Under the pieces are notes generated by a model. The model saw nothing but the letters and a program-made list of their open reading frames with translations, was not told the origin of the DNA and did no database searches. This document shows, piece after piece, positions 23,031-36,216 of a DNA stretch of 64,000 nucleotides. This stretch comes from Sabellastarte sp. h YS-2021. Taxonomy: Eukaryota > Annelida > Polychaeta > Sabellida > Sabellidae. A program made the position numbers and the translations under genes. The stretch lies in NCBI GenBank assembly GCA_964017235.1, contig OZ024931.1, positions 108,208,221-108,272,220 of the forward strand, written 5' to 3'. Each line of letters begins with the position of its first letter. Within the stretch, counting starts at the first letter, position 1.

Positions 23031-24055
23031 CTGTAATAATAATAATAATTTGAGAAAATCAAGTGTCTTAGTCCCCAACTTTTTGAAATCGGAATTTATT
23101 TCTTGCAACTTTTTAAAATTAATATATTTTTCCTTGATTTGTAATTAAATGACCCAAAATCTTTCTTTGGGCCTTTATATATAGTAAGGTGGGATTTCTG
23201 TTAAGATATGGGCTGACAGATGTAGAGATATTCTACCCACTAAAAGTCATTTCAACTGATATTTTAGGGTGTTTTAATGTGCGATAATACGAGGTATACT
23301 TGCTAGCAGGACCCAAAAACTGGCATATTATCCAAATACACAGAATCTGTACTTGAAAATTCCTGAAAACAATTAATTGATCGCCATCATCACTTTTTCA
23401 TGCAACTGACAACGCCTAACAGTGTAATAAATTTTTGATATTGAGTAAGTCTGGCTGATGATAACCAACTGATGATAAGTCTGGTATATTTGGTTTTGTG
23501 CCAAGTTGATTCAGTTGCAATGTTACCATGCAGTACGTAATACCTGTCAGCAAAGATATGTTTGTAATTTAGCAGGAACTGTCATTCATTCTTTAAAAAT
23601 GGTGCTGAAAATCTTCAAAAATGGAAACTTAGAAGAACACACTTTACCACCAAAATTAATTAATTGCAAAATTTCAAAATAATTGATCAATTTTTGTGGT
23701 AATTGTTGTGATTTTTTTTACTTCAAATGTGATTTGCATTTGGGACCACTGTTTAAAAAAAATGTTTGACAAACCTGCCACAGCCTCTTATAAGCTGTAT
23801 GGAGGTGTGGATGTGGTGGCTGGGATAGATATACAATAAGGCTCATTCTTTAATGTGCAACAGTCAGGCACAAGGTCTCTTTTGAGAGTTGTACGGGTGA
23901 GGTCCTGAAGCAGAAATCAAATAATACAGAAATGACTGCACTGAAAGGTGTCACCTTAGGAAGCACCAACAACCCTAGATAACTGACCTTGATTGCTGCC
24001 TGTTGTCAATTCTTTGTTAGTTTAGATTAGATTAGTCCCTATTGTTATGTCTTAC
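23031..24055 (-). other. Intron, gene A 4/5
   Basis: A 1025-bp AT-rich intron. A short ATT trinucleotide run lies at 23035-23050. Otherwise nothing seen. Confidence 0.5.
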
Positions 24056-24311
24056 CCCATACAAGGTAAAGCCAGTCAGTGAAGAGATAAAGCTATTCTG
24101 AAGAAATATCCTGATGTTATCACCATCCAGGTCACAGCTACTAATCAGATTCCTCCCAGTATCCACCCAGTATAGTGTGTCAGTACTGTAATCTATATTT
24201 AGAAACCTTGGTGTTGTTAGACCAGCAGACACAATTGTGGTTCTCTCTGTTCCATATAAAGTGGATCTTTCAATCTTTGGCTGACTTCCATAATCTGTCC
24301 AGAAGAGTTGG
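24056..24311 (-). CDS. Gene A exon 4: two LDLR class B repeats, propeller 1
   Basis: A 256-nt exon with two blades: QLFWTDYGSQPKIERSTLYG, then TTPRFLNIDYSTDTLYWVDT followed by NLISSCDLDGDNIRIFL and TGFTLYG. FWTD and YWVD are both class B signatures. Donor GTAAGA. Phase 0 into exon 5 gives LYGDFMFG. Confidence 0.9.
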
Positions 24312-24774
24312 CTAGTGGAATAGACAAAATATTTTAGTTCTTTTATACTTTTGTTATACTTAACAAAAGTTAAAGGACTGATGCCAACTCTGATCTATGG
24401 AAGTAAACTGTGAAAGATAAGCAAATCTTGATTAGGATCATCAATCTGGATCCTGATAAACTGTGAAGAGGACCAAGTCATAACAGTCCCGAATCTTGTC
24501 TGCAAATATGACCTAGGTCAAATGAATAGTTTTTAAGTAATGCATGTGAATATCACAGAAAAACAGATGTGTTAGAGTAGGATATAGCTACAGGTAAACC
24601 ACATATGGCATGAAAACATGGGCCAGATCCAATACATTATTTTTTGTTATGTACATGAACAGACAGATAAATAAACAGATCTGATTACAATACCCTCTCT
24701 TCAGTCCTTAGGGGCGAGGTCAAAAAGCTTTGTCCATTTAAAATATACTAATGGAATCAGTCAAAGGTCAAAGT

Positions 24775-24915
24775 TGGGGTTTTACATCCCGTTCAACAGC
24801 CAGGGTCATATTGGGACAGGTCCTCAGAATTGCCACTTGTGAGACTCGAACCCACAGAGGTGACAGCCTATGATTAGATGCCAAACTTGCTAACCACTAG
24901 GCCACTGAGGACCTC
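24775..24915 (-). repeat. SINE, minus orientation
   Basis: The minus strand has A box (GTGGCCTAGTGGTTAGCA), B box (GGTTCGAGTCTC) and the family tail CCAATATGACCCTGGCTGTT followed by TGTAAAACCCC. It is the clearest head of this SINE group. Confidence 0.65.
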
Positions 24916-26893
24916 TAATGGAATTAGTTCAGTGATACAAGATTTCAAAACTAATTTCAATGATAAAAAACTTATATGAGAGGCATCAACAAAAGACTGG
25001 TGTTGGCCATCAAAACTTGAATACACCGAAAATCAGTTTTAATCTATCTAGTGACAAAAATGCAAATTGGCATAGCTCACATAACTTTTAGGTACCTAAA
25101 TCTGGTTTTAAAGAACATAAAAAAATCATAATAATAAAATGAAGAAACAAGTGATACAAAATAAACAACACAGAAAATACGCAGAGATGGGCTTGGAGTG
25201 GAACTATGTTAATTTTGGCCATGAAAAATAAGAGAAAAACAAATTAAGTTTAATCTATCTAGATATTACACATTCAGTCAACAGCAGTCACAGACAACGT
25301 TTAATGTGTTGGAGACAATGTAATGGAGACAACTAAAGAGGAGGTCCATCTTGAGATGGGCTATGGCATATCAGCCCAACTTCGGATGATTAAAATCAAG
25401 TATGAATCAATTAAAGCTAAAATTTAATATAGACTGGTTAAACTGTATGTGAACAGATACTTTTAAGACAGTCATTTGCCCAACGTATCATCTAATTACC
25501 CATGGGTTGTTTTACAAATTTTATTAAATAATCTATTTAATCATGAAATTGTATTAAATCACTAGACCACTAAACGCTGGTGCTAACTGGTTTTAAAGAG
25601 GTGAAATGTACATACTTTAGAATAATGTAGACAATATGTCAGGCTTGAGGCAATCGTTTAGACACAATAGGGAGCGTTGATTTGGCCTACATGTGGTCAA
25701 TATATTCATGTACTAAGTGTACCACATATATTTGGAATAACAGTAAATACTTCCTCATGTGTCTGTTTAAAATCTTTTCTGTGTCTTTTTTTTTTGCTTT
25801 GGCAAACAAATTTTGCCCAATGAAGTAAATAAAATAATTTTCTGTTTCTTCTGATGTACATTAATGCACCAATCTGTAGTTTAGACCTGTTCAATATTTG
25901 AACAGAGTCCAATTTTATGCATTAAATACATGGCAGACTTATTTAACAATGGATGAGACAAGTAATGGATTACCTGAACTCCCCCGACTTTTGTAAAGGA
26001 TAGTAGTTGTTTTCATTATTGATTGTACAACGCTTAACGATGAAAGTTAAATGACTTGTAAAATGGGTCAGTTTTTACTTGTTAAACTAAAAAAATATAC
26101 TTTCTCTTCAAATGTTCTATCATAGAATAAAAAAGCAAAGAAAATAAGAAGCATATTGTGTAAAAGTGATGTAAATTTTCTACTGCACTTAAGTCCTGAA
26201 ATAGAGCAGAGTTTGATACCCAGCAAGCCCCTGCCACAGAGGTGCGACTGTGTTGGTGGGTACACCAATTTGAGCAAGTATGCCTTTAGTTAGCATCTGA
26301 AACCCAAGATAGTCTGCTGCTGTAGTTGGACATTAAGTGGCAACCTGTTTCTATTCAACTGGTGTGGTCAAGGCAAAACCACACCTGTCTATCATGTTTT
26401 TCAGATAAATTGAGGAAACGTATAGTCTATTTCCATGTAATGATGATGAAAAGTACTGAAACTGTGATCATCAACCATGTGCACTATCTTGTCTCTTGCA
26501 TGAATATAACAAAATCTCTTTTTGCATCTGCATGCTGAGATAATTTCCTAAATTCTTATTTTTTAATGAAATTATACATTTGTATTTTGTTAAAGTGAAT
26601 AAAGTATTAACTGACAATATATAGTATGCCTTTTTGAAGTCAGTACAGAGCATAAATGGTTTGTGATTATGAAAATGTATGCCTTGAATTGACTCATGGA
26701 GGCTGATAATGTAGAAGCCAGTCGAATATGTTCTGGAAGTTTGTTGAAAAAAATCTAGGACTATTTTTAGGGAACCAGCCATGCAACTTGCACTTGTTGT
26801 CTCTGGTGGAACTGGTATTATGACTTAGCAATATATTCACCAGAAAGGCAAAGGTCTGTGATACTGTGATACAAATACTTTCAAATACTGCAC
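24916..26893 (-). other. Intron interior, gene A 3/4
   Basis: AT-rich. No gene or clear mobile element recognised. Confidence 0.45.
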
Positions 26894-27060
26894 CTGGTTC
26901 CAGGATGTACAGCAATACCACCAGGTTTGTCTAGTTCTGTATCAATCACTGTATGGAATATATTAGCATCCCCTTCCAGGGGAGACATTACAATCCAGTT
27001 GTAGACCTGATCTGTCCAGTAGATGTTGTCAGACACCCAGTCCACTGTGATACCCCCAAT
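26894..27060 (-). CDS. Gene A exon 3: LDLR class B, propeller 1
   Basis: A 167-nt exon reading IGGITVDWVSDNIYWTDQVY, then MSPLEGDANIF and DKPGGIAVHPGT, a full class B repeat. Donor GTGCAG, acceptor TTCACAG. Phase 0 from exon 2. Confidence 0.9.
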
Positions 27061-28453
27061 CTGTGAAAATCACACATATGATTGAAGTGATTGTACCACA
27101 ATGAATGCCACCATATGTACAAACTATAACATTTCCTGTGAGCCATGTTTTCTGCCCGCATTTAAAAGTCTTAGCAAGTGAGCATTTCTGTGCTATACAC
27201 TCACCTGAATCCTGAGATCTTTTCAGTCATTCCTGCTTTATGAACTATGTTTTTTTGGTGCTACGATCGATCTTTACAGTCCTTCAACCTAGCTTGTCTA
27301 TTTTTCTCCAAAAATAACTTCTTCTACAAATTGTGCTGGATGATCCCATTCCAAGACAAGAGATTAGTTAAACTACCTCTCTACTGTGAGTTTAAAATTC
27401 GCTAGGTTGTTTGACGATTAAGTACATCAATATTTGAATAATATCATAGTTTTTTATAAGCATTTTTGTACATCAGTAAAGTGTGATAGTATTGGTTCTA
27501 TATCTGTGTTATTGCAAGTGTGTCGTTTGCTGTCACTTTTGCAAGCCTTGTGACATCTGGTGATTTAACACTTATCCACATGTTACCTTTTTAACTGTAT
27601 CTGATAAAATCATTGCAATGCGGCATCACTTAAACCTATGTTCCATTGTCACTAGCTTGCTTCTCAACCACCCGGATAATGAAGTCCCGAGTAAAATTTT
27701 ATTGATTGTAAAACTAATTTATTCAGTTGTGAAGGTGAGGAGAATAAAGAAAGCATTCATAAACATTTTAATTGCCTTACACTAATCGTCAGAGTGCTAT
27801 TGACATTTTTTGTCAGTTTTTTCACCTATTTTTGAAAGAATCAGTTTTATCTTCTGCCTGAGTTAAAAATAAACAGGGTCTTTTAATAAGTCACAGAAGT
27901 GAAGAAAAGGTATTAATAGGGAATTAGTGTAAATCTGGAAAAAAAACAAATTCCGCAACAGCAGAGGCTCAACATTTACTATTTTTTATATTCTACACTA
28001 CATTACATATTTACCTATGAATACATATTCTCACATTATAGAAGGTCTCTGATTCTGACATTTATATTTAGACAACATTATGTTTCCCATTCCCCTAGCA
28101 AGTCTTTATCTGTGTGCAGTCTGAGGGATTAATAAAGTCTGACAAAAGCTTCAAAAGGAAAAATACATTTCTGTCTACTGTTGTGTGTGGATTATTACAT
28201 ACAAATTTATAACCAGTATTTATAACCATGAACCTTTTACACATGTATTTATAACGACTAGTTATAACCACTTTTGCAGTCTCTGTACCTTCAATACCTT
28301 TCATCTTCTACATACCCCAGAGACCTCAGTGCCTGAGTGGTTAACAAGTTTGGCATTTCATCACTAGGCTCCCAGTTCTAAGAGACTCTCCTGATGAAAA
28401 AAGCTCACTTGTTGAAAGAGACTTGAAAACAAGAGCATTTACTCCTCACGTAC
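27061..28453 (-). other. Intron, gene A 2/3
   Basis: A 1393-bp AT-rich intron with a SINE-head-like fragment at about 28326-28425 (gtgcctgagtggttaacaag). Nothing else seen. Confidence 0.5.
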
Positions 28454-28752
28454 CTTCGTTGATGTATAATCATGGACGGTGTTGGTTGAAGCTGTTCCTG
28501 CAATGGCATCCTCCAAAGGAAATACTGTTGTATCACCTTTCCTCCCATCACTGTAAACTATTTTTCCCTTTCCATAGTGTACACCGAGCTTCTTAAACAA
28601 GGTCGTATCTGGATTTCCATTGAGTGACCTGGTTTGCAATGAGCCATTTGTTTGTAATGTTTTGGTCCATACTTCTGGGTCCCCTTCAATCACACCTATG
28701 AAAGGTACTCCATTGTCATGCACAGCACTCATAAGTGTGTAAGTCTCTCCAG
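28454..28752 (-). CDS. Gene A exon 2: N-terminal ectodomain, start of propeller 1
   Basis: A 299-nt exon reading GETYTLMSAVHDNGVPFIGV, then GDPEVWTKTL and LNGNPDTTLFKKLGVHYGKG, KIVYSDGRKGDTTVF. KIVYSD matches the LxYxD core of a first class B blade. The upstream half is unfamiliar and may form the first strands of the propeller. Acceptor CTTTACAG, donor GTACGT. Joining to exon 1 gives Ala (G/CT) right after the signal peptide. Confidence 0.85.
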
Positions 28753-31335
28753 CTGTAAAGAAAAGGGAAGCTAACAAGAGATTCAGTGTCTAATTTATTC
28801 AGTAACTTACACTGTGATGAATGTGTAACTGATCTGATACTCTCAAATAGAATTACAATTGGATACCAGTGCTAAAACTCTGATCAAACATGAGATGTAC
28901 ATCAACAACCTTGCTCCTGCCTGCACACGTGGGGTGGTAATGAGGCAAACTCGTACCAATGGCAAGGGGTAAAACAAGTATGCTGGAATGCATGTGTTTC
29001 TCAACATAGGAAAGATGAAATGATAACTTGCCAACAGATTAAAGCTTTAGACAGTGTGTTAGAAATGTGTAGGGCTATGCAACAAAACCTGGAAATAAAC
29101 ATGCTTCAAAATGACATGGTGAATGAAATGAAGGTAGGACTTTAAGTTTGTGATATCACATCAGAACAGTGAATTCCACATGTTGTCATGAATTGGATTT
29201 GAATGCAGGATCAAAGAGTCGAGAAGCAAGTAATTCAATGCCACACCCTCCTCTTCAAAAGGAACACAGTTTATTGCAGTGAAAAATAGATTTTTCATTT
29301 ACTTATGTTTAAATCATGTCAAGAGGTTTATTTAGGTGGTATAATGCTTCCAATTACATATATTCTGCCTTGTAAACCATGATATTAACTTGATGTTTGC
29401 TTTTGATGATAATTAGGAAACATGTTTAGTCAGTAATTTCAAAAGGGCAAATCAAACCCATTATATGTTTTCCTGGCAGGCTTTGTTCTTCCTCTCACAC
29501 AAAAAATATATAATAAAGTATGTTATGAATATTGTGAAGTCATGGTATCATGATCTCTTTATTAAGTCAGTTAAAGTACCCATATGATAAGATTTCTTAT
29601 TTCCTGTGGTGAGAAATGTAAGTTGAGATTATATTTTTTTGCTTCACATATATATGCATTTTTAAATGAAGGTGTCCACTTCATATTCATATATTAGAAA
29701 ATAGGTTGTCAAATATCAGTGATCTGTCTACATAGATATGTTTAGCTATTTATCACAAATGAGGCTCAGTCGGCTCTTATTTCAGATGAAATAGTCCCAA
29801 TTATATGTTTACACAAGTCAAAGAAAAATACAAAGGTCTCTGGGAAATATACAAATATTTATTTAACCAGTGCACAGTGAGAGATATATTAAAACTCTAC
29901 CCTGAATTCAATCTGACATATGTCACAAGAATATAGTCATTTACATGCCCTGTTGAATCTACAGGTTACTTTATCAGAAATGTTTTCTAAAGAATATGAG
30001 GCTCTTATTTGACCATAAAAGTGAAAGACCAACAATAACAAACCTGGGGCCTGTAAATAAAAGCCTTCATTCTGACAGCGAATTGTTAGCTTTTAGCTAA
30101 ACCAAAGTTTGCAAACTCTGGTGTAAATCTAAACCTTAGTTTATTGTTGGTTAAAATTTTCATAAAAAATCCTAAAATTTAAAGATAACTAAGATCCTGT
30201 CAGTAATTGTTAGTCACGTAAAACAATAGTTCTCTACATCCAGCTACATATAAAGTTATCATTATTGTATGAAACAATGTTATTGAAGTGCTGTACAGTA
30301 AGGTTATTGATAATTTACCTAAATTGTACAAAAACCCAGACATTTCAAATAACATTTATGATCTAGTGGAAATCTCTTACAACAATGCAACGACTGCTGA
30401 CAGTGTGACGACTACTCAAAGAGTGCTTCTATTTACTCCCTGAATTATTTAGTAAAAGTGTTGTTGCACTGTCATTAAGTATAAAATAGCTTGCTATTTT
30501 ATGAATGCTTCCATTTACATGCCCCTGATTGAGTAGTGTGAACCAAGTGTTGAATATATCTTCTGAAGCCAAAGTCTTCTGGTCTGGCATTTGAAAGGTA
30601 AAATAACTATATCTGTTACTGATTGCCACTGAAACCTGACTCGTGTATGTCCTTGTAACCCAGTTTAGTCCATCAAGCAGAACTATATCAGATATTTATA
30701 TTCAGGTCCAGGGTCAAGCCAAAACGGTGAAAGGTCAGGGTCAAGGCCAGTTTTTATTGACATGTTAGTAGACAATAATTATAATTGTGCTTATGTGTGC
30801 TTATGTGGATTTCTTTTCATTTAAATATGCTTTGACACAAGTAAGCACATGTTATAAATAGACTCCATAGAAATAACCAATTAGTTAACTTTTTACATGA
30901 ACTTTTTTGTTGGGTGATAATGTAATGTTTACATGAAATGAGTGCCCTTATTTTGTTGAAGGCTATTTAGCATGCAGCTTACAAAGCTACTGCCTTGAGT
31001 TGCAACTTGGTACACTGCTCAACTTGGCAGAATGCTAATAAACAATGAATTGTCACAGGTAAGACTCGTATATTTCCAGCTTTGTATCAATACCACATAA
31101 TTAAGCTTAAGTGACAAGGGACATATATTAATTGCTATCAGGAGTTTCTATATGCAAATTGTGCAAGTTGAAGTGCAGATTTCAAGTAAAACTGGTTCGA
31201 ATCATCGCTCATTCTCTGACTGTTTTGGTGAATCTGATTGTCTAATGGAGGAAATACAGCAAAATAAAATGGTTGAAATAGTCTGTTCTTTGTCACTAAA
31301 ATGTGAATAATAATAGTTTGCATGTTATTTTAAAA

Positions 31336-31507
31336 ATTGTTGTGGAACAGTAGAAATAACGATGCTAGTCTCAGGGTATAAGAAATTTTACTACTCATAG
31401 CTCATCAGAATCACCCAGGCATTGCCTTCTTGATCCTTATATCACTATTTGTTTTAAAATATCTTATAACCCCTCACCCCTCGTTATCTGTATAGTTGTG
31501 ACAACTT
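31336..31507. repeat. Foldback element, same family as 33299-33447
   Basis: The left arm (31338-31391: agaaataacga...gggtataag) and the reverse complement of the right arm (31455-31502: cttataacccctc...tcgttatctg) are imperfect inverted copies and match the arms at 33.3 kb. Confidence 0.5.
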
Positions 31508-33298
31508 GTGTTTAAATTTCTGTCTACGATGTGCCCTCTAAATTGGCCTTGTATGTTGGTAATGCACATTTAAAAACAAGCCACCTCGTATAACCTTTCT
31601 ACCCCCGTCACTGCCCCAGTGTGTGATTTAAGTTTAGCATGTAAGAGCTCATAGCAGATTTTTCAAACATTTCAAAAATTCTAATACATGCTGGAAAGGT
31701 ACTCCATTTTGCAGTGAATCTGTCCTACCCAAACATAACTCCCGAGTTATACAAGGCTGAAAGGAGTTTCAGTCTACTGGCATGAGCTGCAAGCCATCAG
31801 AGACACAAGAAGTGCACTGAAGCTTGTCACCCATCCTAGAATTTATGAAAGTCTGGGGACACAAAGAAATTCACCCATCCAAGTACTAATGTAGCTCATT
31901 GCCGCTTAGCTTCAGTGAGCAGATAAATAATCATCACGCAACGCCACACTTCATGAAAGTTCGGAGACCACAAAAAAGTGATCTGTAAAAGCGTGAGCTC
32001 TTTCGAGGCTCGCACTTAAAAAATATACCATGAGATTGTATATGTTAAGGGGGTGGATTGGAGGAGATGGAATGGCTATATGGGGGATCTCATTTGTTAA
32101 GCTGCATTACCAAGCTATAAGGTCTCTTTTCGGAGTCACAAAAACAAGAATGTAAGGCCAAATTTAAAAAAGATATTTCACATAGACATGAAGCTGTGTG
32201 AAAAGGCCATTAAGTAGTATTTTCTTGCTCGTGCCCACCCTCATTTTTTTAAAGATGAATAATTTTTGATAGGCAATATGATTACCACTTCATAGATAAT
32301 TAACAAATTGATCATGATACGTTGGTAATTTGTGTATTTTGTGTATTCGTGTGTTTATTTTTATACTCAGCACAATATCTCCATATACTACAGGACTCAG
32401 AGCGTTATTTAGCCCATCCGACTGGACAGGTACAGTCCCAACTCACAAGTAACTCACATTCCCCTAACTGAAGATAGAGACACAAGGATGACCATTTATC
32501 AACGTAATTTAATGTGTAACTGTGATTGTCTTCAATTAATTTAGGAATGGACGTGAATAGATACACGGGTGTGAACTCGTCTACCACCATTATTCTGTTT
32601 TGTGGCATATTGAGTTCAGCCAAGTTCCGATACAAAGCATAAGGGACCAGAAATTTGTTTATGCTTTTGCCACAGCTTCAAAAGTAAGCTTTTTTTTCTG
32701 TGCTTTATGAAACAGTCGGAGACAGCTATTCTAGAGTCATACTACAGAAAGTATTTCCGAGGTTTACAATGAAAACCGTAACTCCTATAAAAACCCAGTC
32801 ACACATATAGCTATGGTTTGCAAGGAACCAGAATTGGCGAGGACAATGACTATGGTTAACGCAAACTATATAAGAAAAGATACTGTAAAGACCCATTCTA
32901 ACATGACACAGCTGTGTCCGCGATTCTGATTGGCTAATAAATAAAACATTGCTCTGTAAAACACCACATAATTTTATGAATTCTATTTTATCGTTCACAA
33001 TGCTGCTCCGCAAAAAAAAGTTGAAGTAACAGCCTCGATTTTTTCATTAAATAGACAAATAATGGTAAATACAATATTCAGGGATTATTACATTTGAACA
33101 TAGAATATACTGATATGAATGTGCCAAAGTTTAATGATGTTTAACAAAGAAAAGGGTTATCTTATTCTATGGCTCTTCCAATAATTCAACTGCACCCTTT
33201 GATAAAAAATCAAAAATCTTTATAGAATATTTGTATATATTTGTACAAAATAGCTTCAAAACTAATTTTTATAAGATATTTTAAAATGCCATGTTAGA

Positions 33299-33447
33299 AT
33301 AGAAATAGACAACTCCGAGCTTGGGGTAAAAGGAGATTTTACAACGATTAGCACATTAAAATATCTCAGGCTCCGCCTTTGTGATCCTAATATCGCTAAT
33401 CGTAAAATCTCTTATAACCCCTCGCTCGTCATTGTCTATTTCTATAG
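33299..33447. repeat. 149-bp foldback (MITE-like) element
   Basis: The arms at 33299-33352 and 33388-33447 are inverted copies (atagaaatagacaa at one end, ttgtctatttctat at the other; ggagattttac against gtaaaatctct). No coding content. Confidence 0.65.
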
Positions 33448-33689
33448 TAATATCATAGCACATGTACAACTTAAATGGTCACACACAAATACAGAGAATT
33501 ACAGAGAATGTAGTAGAAAGGTAGCAGAATAATTACAGAAATAATAGGTTACCCTGCAGTCATCCTACCAAATGAGATACCATCTATATGGTAGACGGAG
33601 ATTTTAAACAGTACCGTACGTGTGTGTGACCACAGGAAACATAGAATATCATAATAAGCAAAGTTTAATGACAGAATTGTGGCACTTGC

Positions 33690-33800
33690 GGGAAAGTAAC
33701 CCACAGAGAGATGGCAGCCTGTAATTAGATACCGGATTTGTTAAGCCACAAGGAGATTGGAAACTTCAAAGTTGGGGTTTGCGTCCTATTTTACAGCCAG
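33690..33800 (-). repeat. SINE fragment, minus orientation
   Basis: Contains the tRNA-like head on the minus strand and the tail block agttggggtttgcgtcctat seen in the 24.8-kb copy. Confidence 0.4.
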
Positions 33801-34792
33801 GGCACTAGGAGACTGAGGACACATGGTGCCTAAAGTAAAAAGTGTGCATAATTTCCAAGTCAAATTGTGAACATTATGCTAAATGCATGGCTTACAAGAG
33901 TTATGAGATTATTTCTTGCGTGAAATGTTGTACTTTACTTCCCCTTAGATTAAGATCTAATTGATTGTTTATGTTTTGTTTAAGACAGGCTGAGTAATAA
34001 TTAAACAAGATTTATTGATCCTTGTTTTTACTTCAAAAGCCATTCTTCCTGAAATGTCTGAATATCTCATCTATTTTCTTGTTGATGTGTGATGCCTCAG
34101 TGATCAGGTTGTTAATATTTTGACATACAATAAGTTTTTTCTCTTGTGTATGGTCTTTGGTTCTCATTCTAGTCATGGTTAACTTTTACATTCACTGATG
34201 AGCTGGCTATATTGCCTCACTTATTGAAACATATGAAAATGAAAATACTTTGACTTTGGTTATATGAATGTGTACCATTTATGTTTAAGAATTTCAGTAA
34301 CAAGCTTCCAAATTACTTTTGATAAAAGAAAGAAAAATGCATGAGGTCAAATATACATATGTCAACATCTCTGCTCACACCTATGAGAAGCTTTTCTATG
34401 TTTATTAACAGTGTTCAATAAAACTTGGCACATAACACGCCTTATCTAGAAGCTTGCTTTTGCAGTTCCAATTTACCTTACAATATACTTTATCCTGGGA
34501 ATATTTTTGTATATAAATTAAAAACCAATAGTAATCATTTTTGCATTTTTTGGCCAGCACCTTGGTACCCAAAGGTCAAATTCTAACTTTATTTTAGAGA
34601 GTTAGCATATATAAAATACGTGACCTGTTACAATGTTTAACAAGAATTTATATAAGGTGGTGTATTAATATTTTAGTGTTTCTATGCTGATTGCAAACAG
34701 CTAAAGTCTATACTGATTTACACCTCCCAAAATAATTCAAATGTATATGTTTTACATGAACACAACGTGCTATCCGAATACAAAATACCCTC

Positions 34793-35002
34793 AACAGTGT
34801 AGGCCAAAAGTCAAATTTAGAGGTTTTACATCCTGTTTAGCAACCTGGGTTACACAGGGACAACCCCACAGCATGACAGTGTAGGCCAAAAGTCAAACTT
34901 AGAGGTTTTACATACCGTTTAGCAACCAGGGTTACACTGGGATAGCCCCACAGCATGGCCTGTGATTAGTTGCCCAACTTGCTTATCACTAGGCCACCAA
35001 TA
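34793..35002 (-). repeat. SINE, minus orientation, with internal 82-bp tandem duplication
   Basis: Two consecutive copies of an 82-bp block (34795-34876 and 34877-34958; both begin cagtgtaggccaaaagtcaa) are followed by a single tRNA-like head (gttgcccaacttgcttatca). Confidence 0.6.
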
Positions 35003-35454
35003 ACATTGTCAACTGCATATGAATTGAATAAATTAATAGAAAGAAATGTAAGAATGATTAGGGTTTGAACATCACTGTATAATATCACAAGTTGTTGCCC
35101 TTGCCCAGTCTGTTTGCCCACGCACATAACGTGAAAACTGTACTGCGAATCATTGTCTCATTTTCTCAAAAGGTGGGGCCTATCCATGGCTTGTTCTTCC
35201 TCAAAGATGATCCACATTTAAAGGTAGGGCAATTCTATGGACTTTTCTTAGCCAATTCCTTTTTCTGGATCCATAAGATAAAGTTGGTGCTCAATCAGAC
35301 ATTGTTTCTTGTTGGTGTTTTGTTTACAAGTCAAAGAATTGCATGTTAATACGTGTAGAATGTGCACTGTAAACCTCAAAGGGTATTACCACAAAGCTTG
35401 GAGGTGAGGGTGTTACCATTGGATTCTGTGACAACTTCCCCAACCTGTAGGTCG

Positions 35455-35595
35455 TCAGTCACTTAGAGGGTTAGCAGGTTTGACATTCAATCACGGGCTC
35501 TAACTTCTGTGTGGGTTGGACTCATACAGCTGACAATGCTAAGTACCTGTCCCAATATGACCTTGGCTGTTTAATGAGATGTACAACCCTTTCAT
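35455..35595 (+). repeat. SINE, plus orientation
   Basis: The head gtcacttagagggttagcag, B-box-like gggttggactc and the tail gtcccaatatgaccttggct match the family. Confidence 0.5.
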
Positions 35596-36173
35596 GTACT
35601 TTCCTGAGACAGTACCTGGCTTTAGAAACATGACAGGAGCGTTGGGTACAAGTATGAGGGAGATTATCCATAATATTGTATTGTTTCAGATTATATTATC
35701 CTCAATGTAAGAGCTTCTACATGTCACGACCTTATCATGAGAGCTTCAATGCATCTCAATCTTATCATGAGAGATTACAAATATGTACAGTCTCAGTATA
35801 TCAGATGAAGAATATGTGTTTTGTCTTTTTTAGTGGTAAAGAAGACAAACTGGTTTAGTATTCATCATAATAGTAAGTAACATAAGTCCATTCACCTAAA
35901 AAAGTACTTTTAAAAATGTTTACCAACGCCCCGAATAGAAGGGGCAAGGGTATTATAACCAAGTCTGTTTATCTATTTGTTTGTCTGTCTGTCCATGTGC
36001 ATAACTTAAAAAACTGTACATCAGATGTGAAATTCTGTAAAATACCTTTGTAAATGATACATATTATCCACAGTAAATGGCAACAAGATTAAAATAAATA
36101 TATAATGCGGTCTTGGTTTCCCAGTATTTGGGTCAGTTATATCACATGGTTGATAACAAAATATCAGACTTAC

Positions 36174-36216
36174 CAGCAGCTGAAAAACATAAAATGATAA
36201 CCACAATATAAATCAT
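36174..36216 (-). CDS. Gene A exon 1: signal peptide
   Basis: A 43-nt coding exon: ATG at 36216 encodes MIYIVVIILCFSAA and one base of the next codon, with a GTAAGT donor. The hydrophobic core and small residues fit a short signal peptide cleaved at or just after the exon border. Codon phase (1) matches exon 2 exactly. The exon is too short for homology alone, so the call rests on hydrophobicity, donor quality and phase. A 5' untranslated region must extend to the right but no promoter was recognised. Confidence 0.72.

Larger units (their letters stand above)
28753..36173 (-). other. Intron 1, gene A (7.4 kb)
   Basis: It contains two related inverted-repeat elements (31336-31507 and 33299-33447), SINE pieces (33690-33800, 34793-35002, 35455-35595) and otherwise AT-rich sequence without a recognised gene. 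Long first introns often hold regulatory DNA, but nothing specific can be shown here. Confidence 0.55.
479..36216 (-). other. Gene A locus: LRP-like receptor, 18 coding exons seen, 3' end outside window
   Basis: This is a minus-strand gene assembled from 18 exons whose splice borders and codon phases all agree (3170 coding nt). By approximate residue: signal peptide 1-14, N-terminal region and YWTD propeller 1 (15-304), EGF (305-342), propeller 2 (343-614), EGF (615-654), propeller 3 (655-885), Thr/Ser-rich stalk (886-1021), transmembrane exon (1022-1057). LDL-receptor class B propellers are ligand-binding extracellular modules of LRP/LDLR proteins. The YWTD/EGF alternation resembles LRP4/5/6, but class A repeats were not seen and the third propeller runs straight into the stalk without an EGF. 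The cytoplasmic tail exon should lie left of base 1. The product is therefore a type I membrane receptor whose ligand cannot be named. Gene B to the right is a tandem paralogue. No promoter was identified. Confidence 0.85.
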
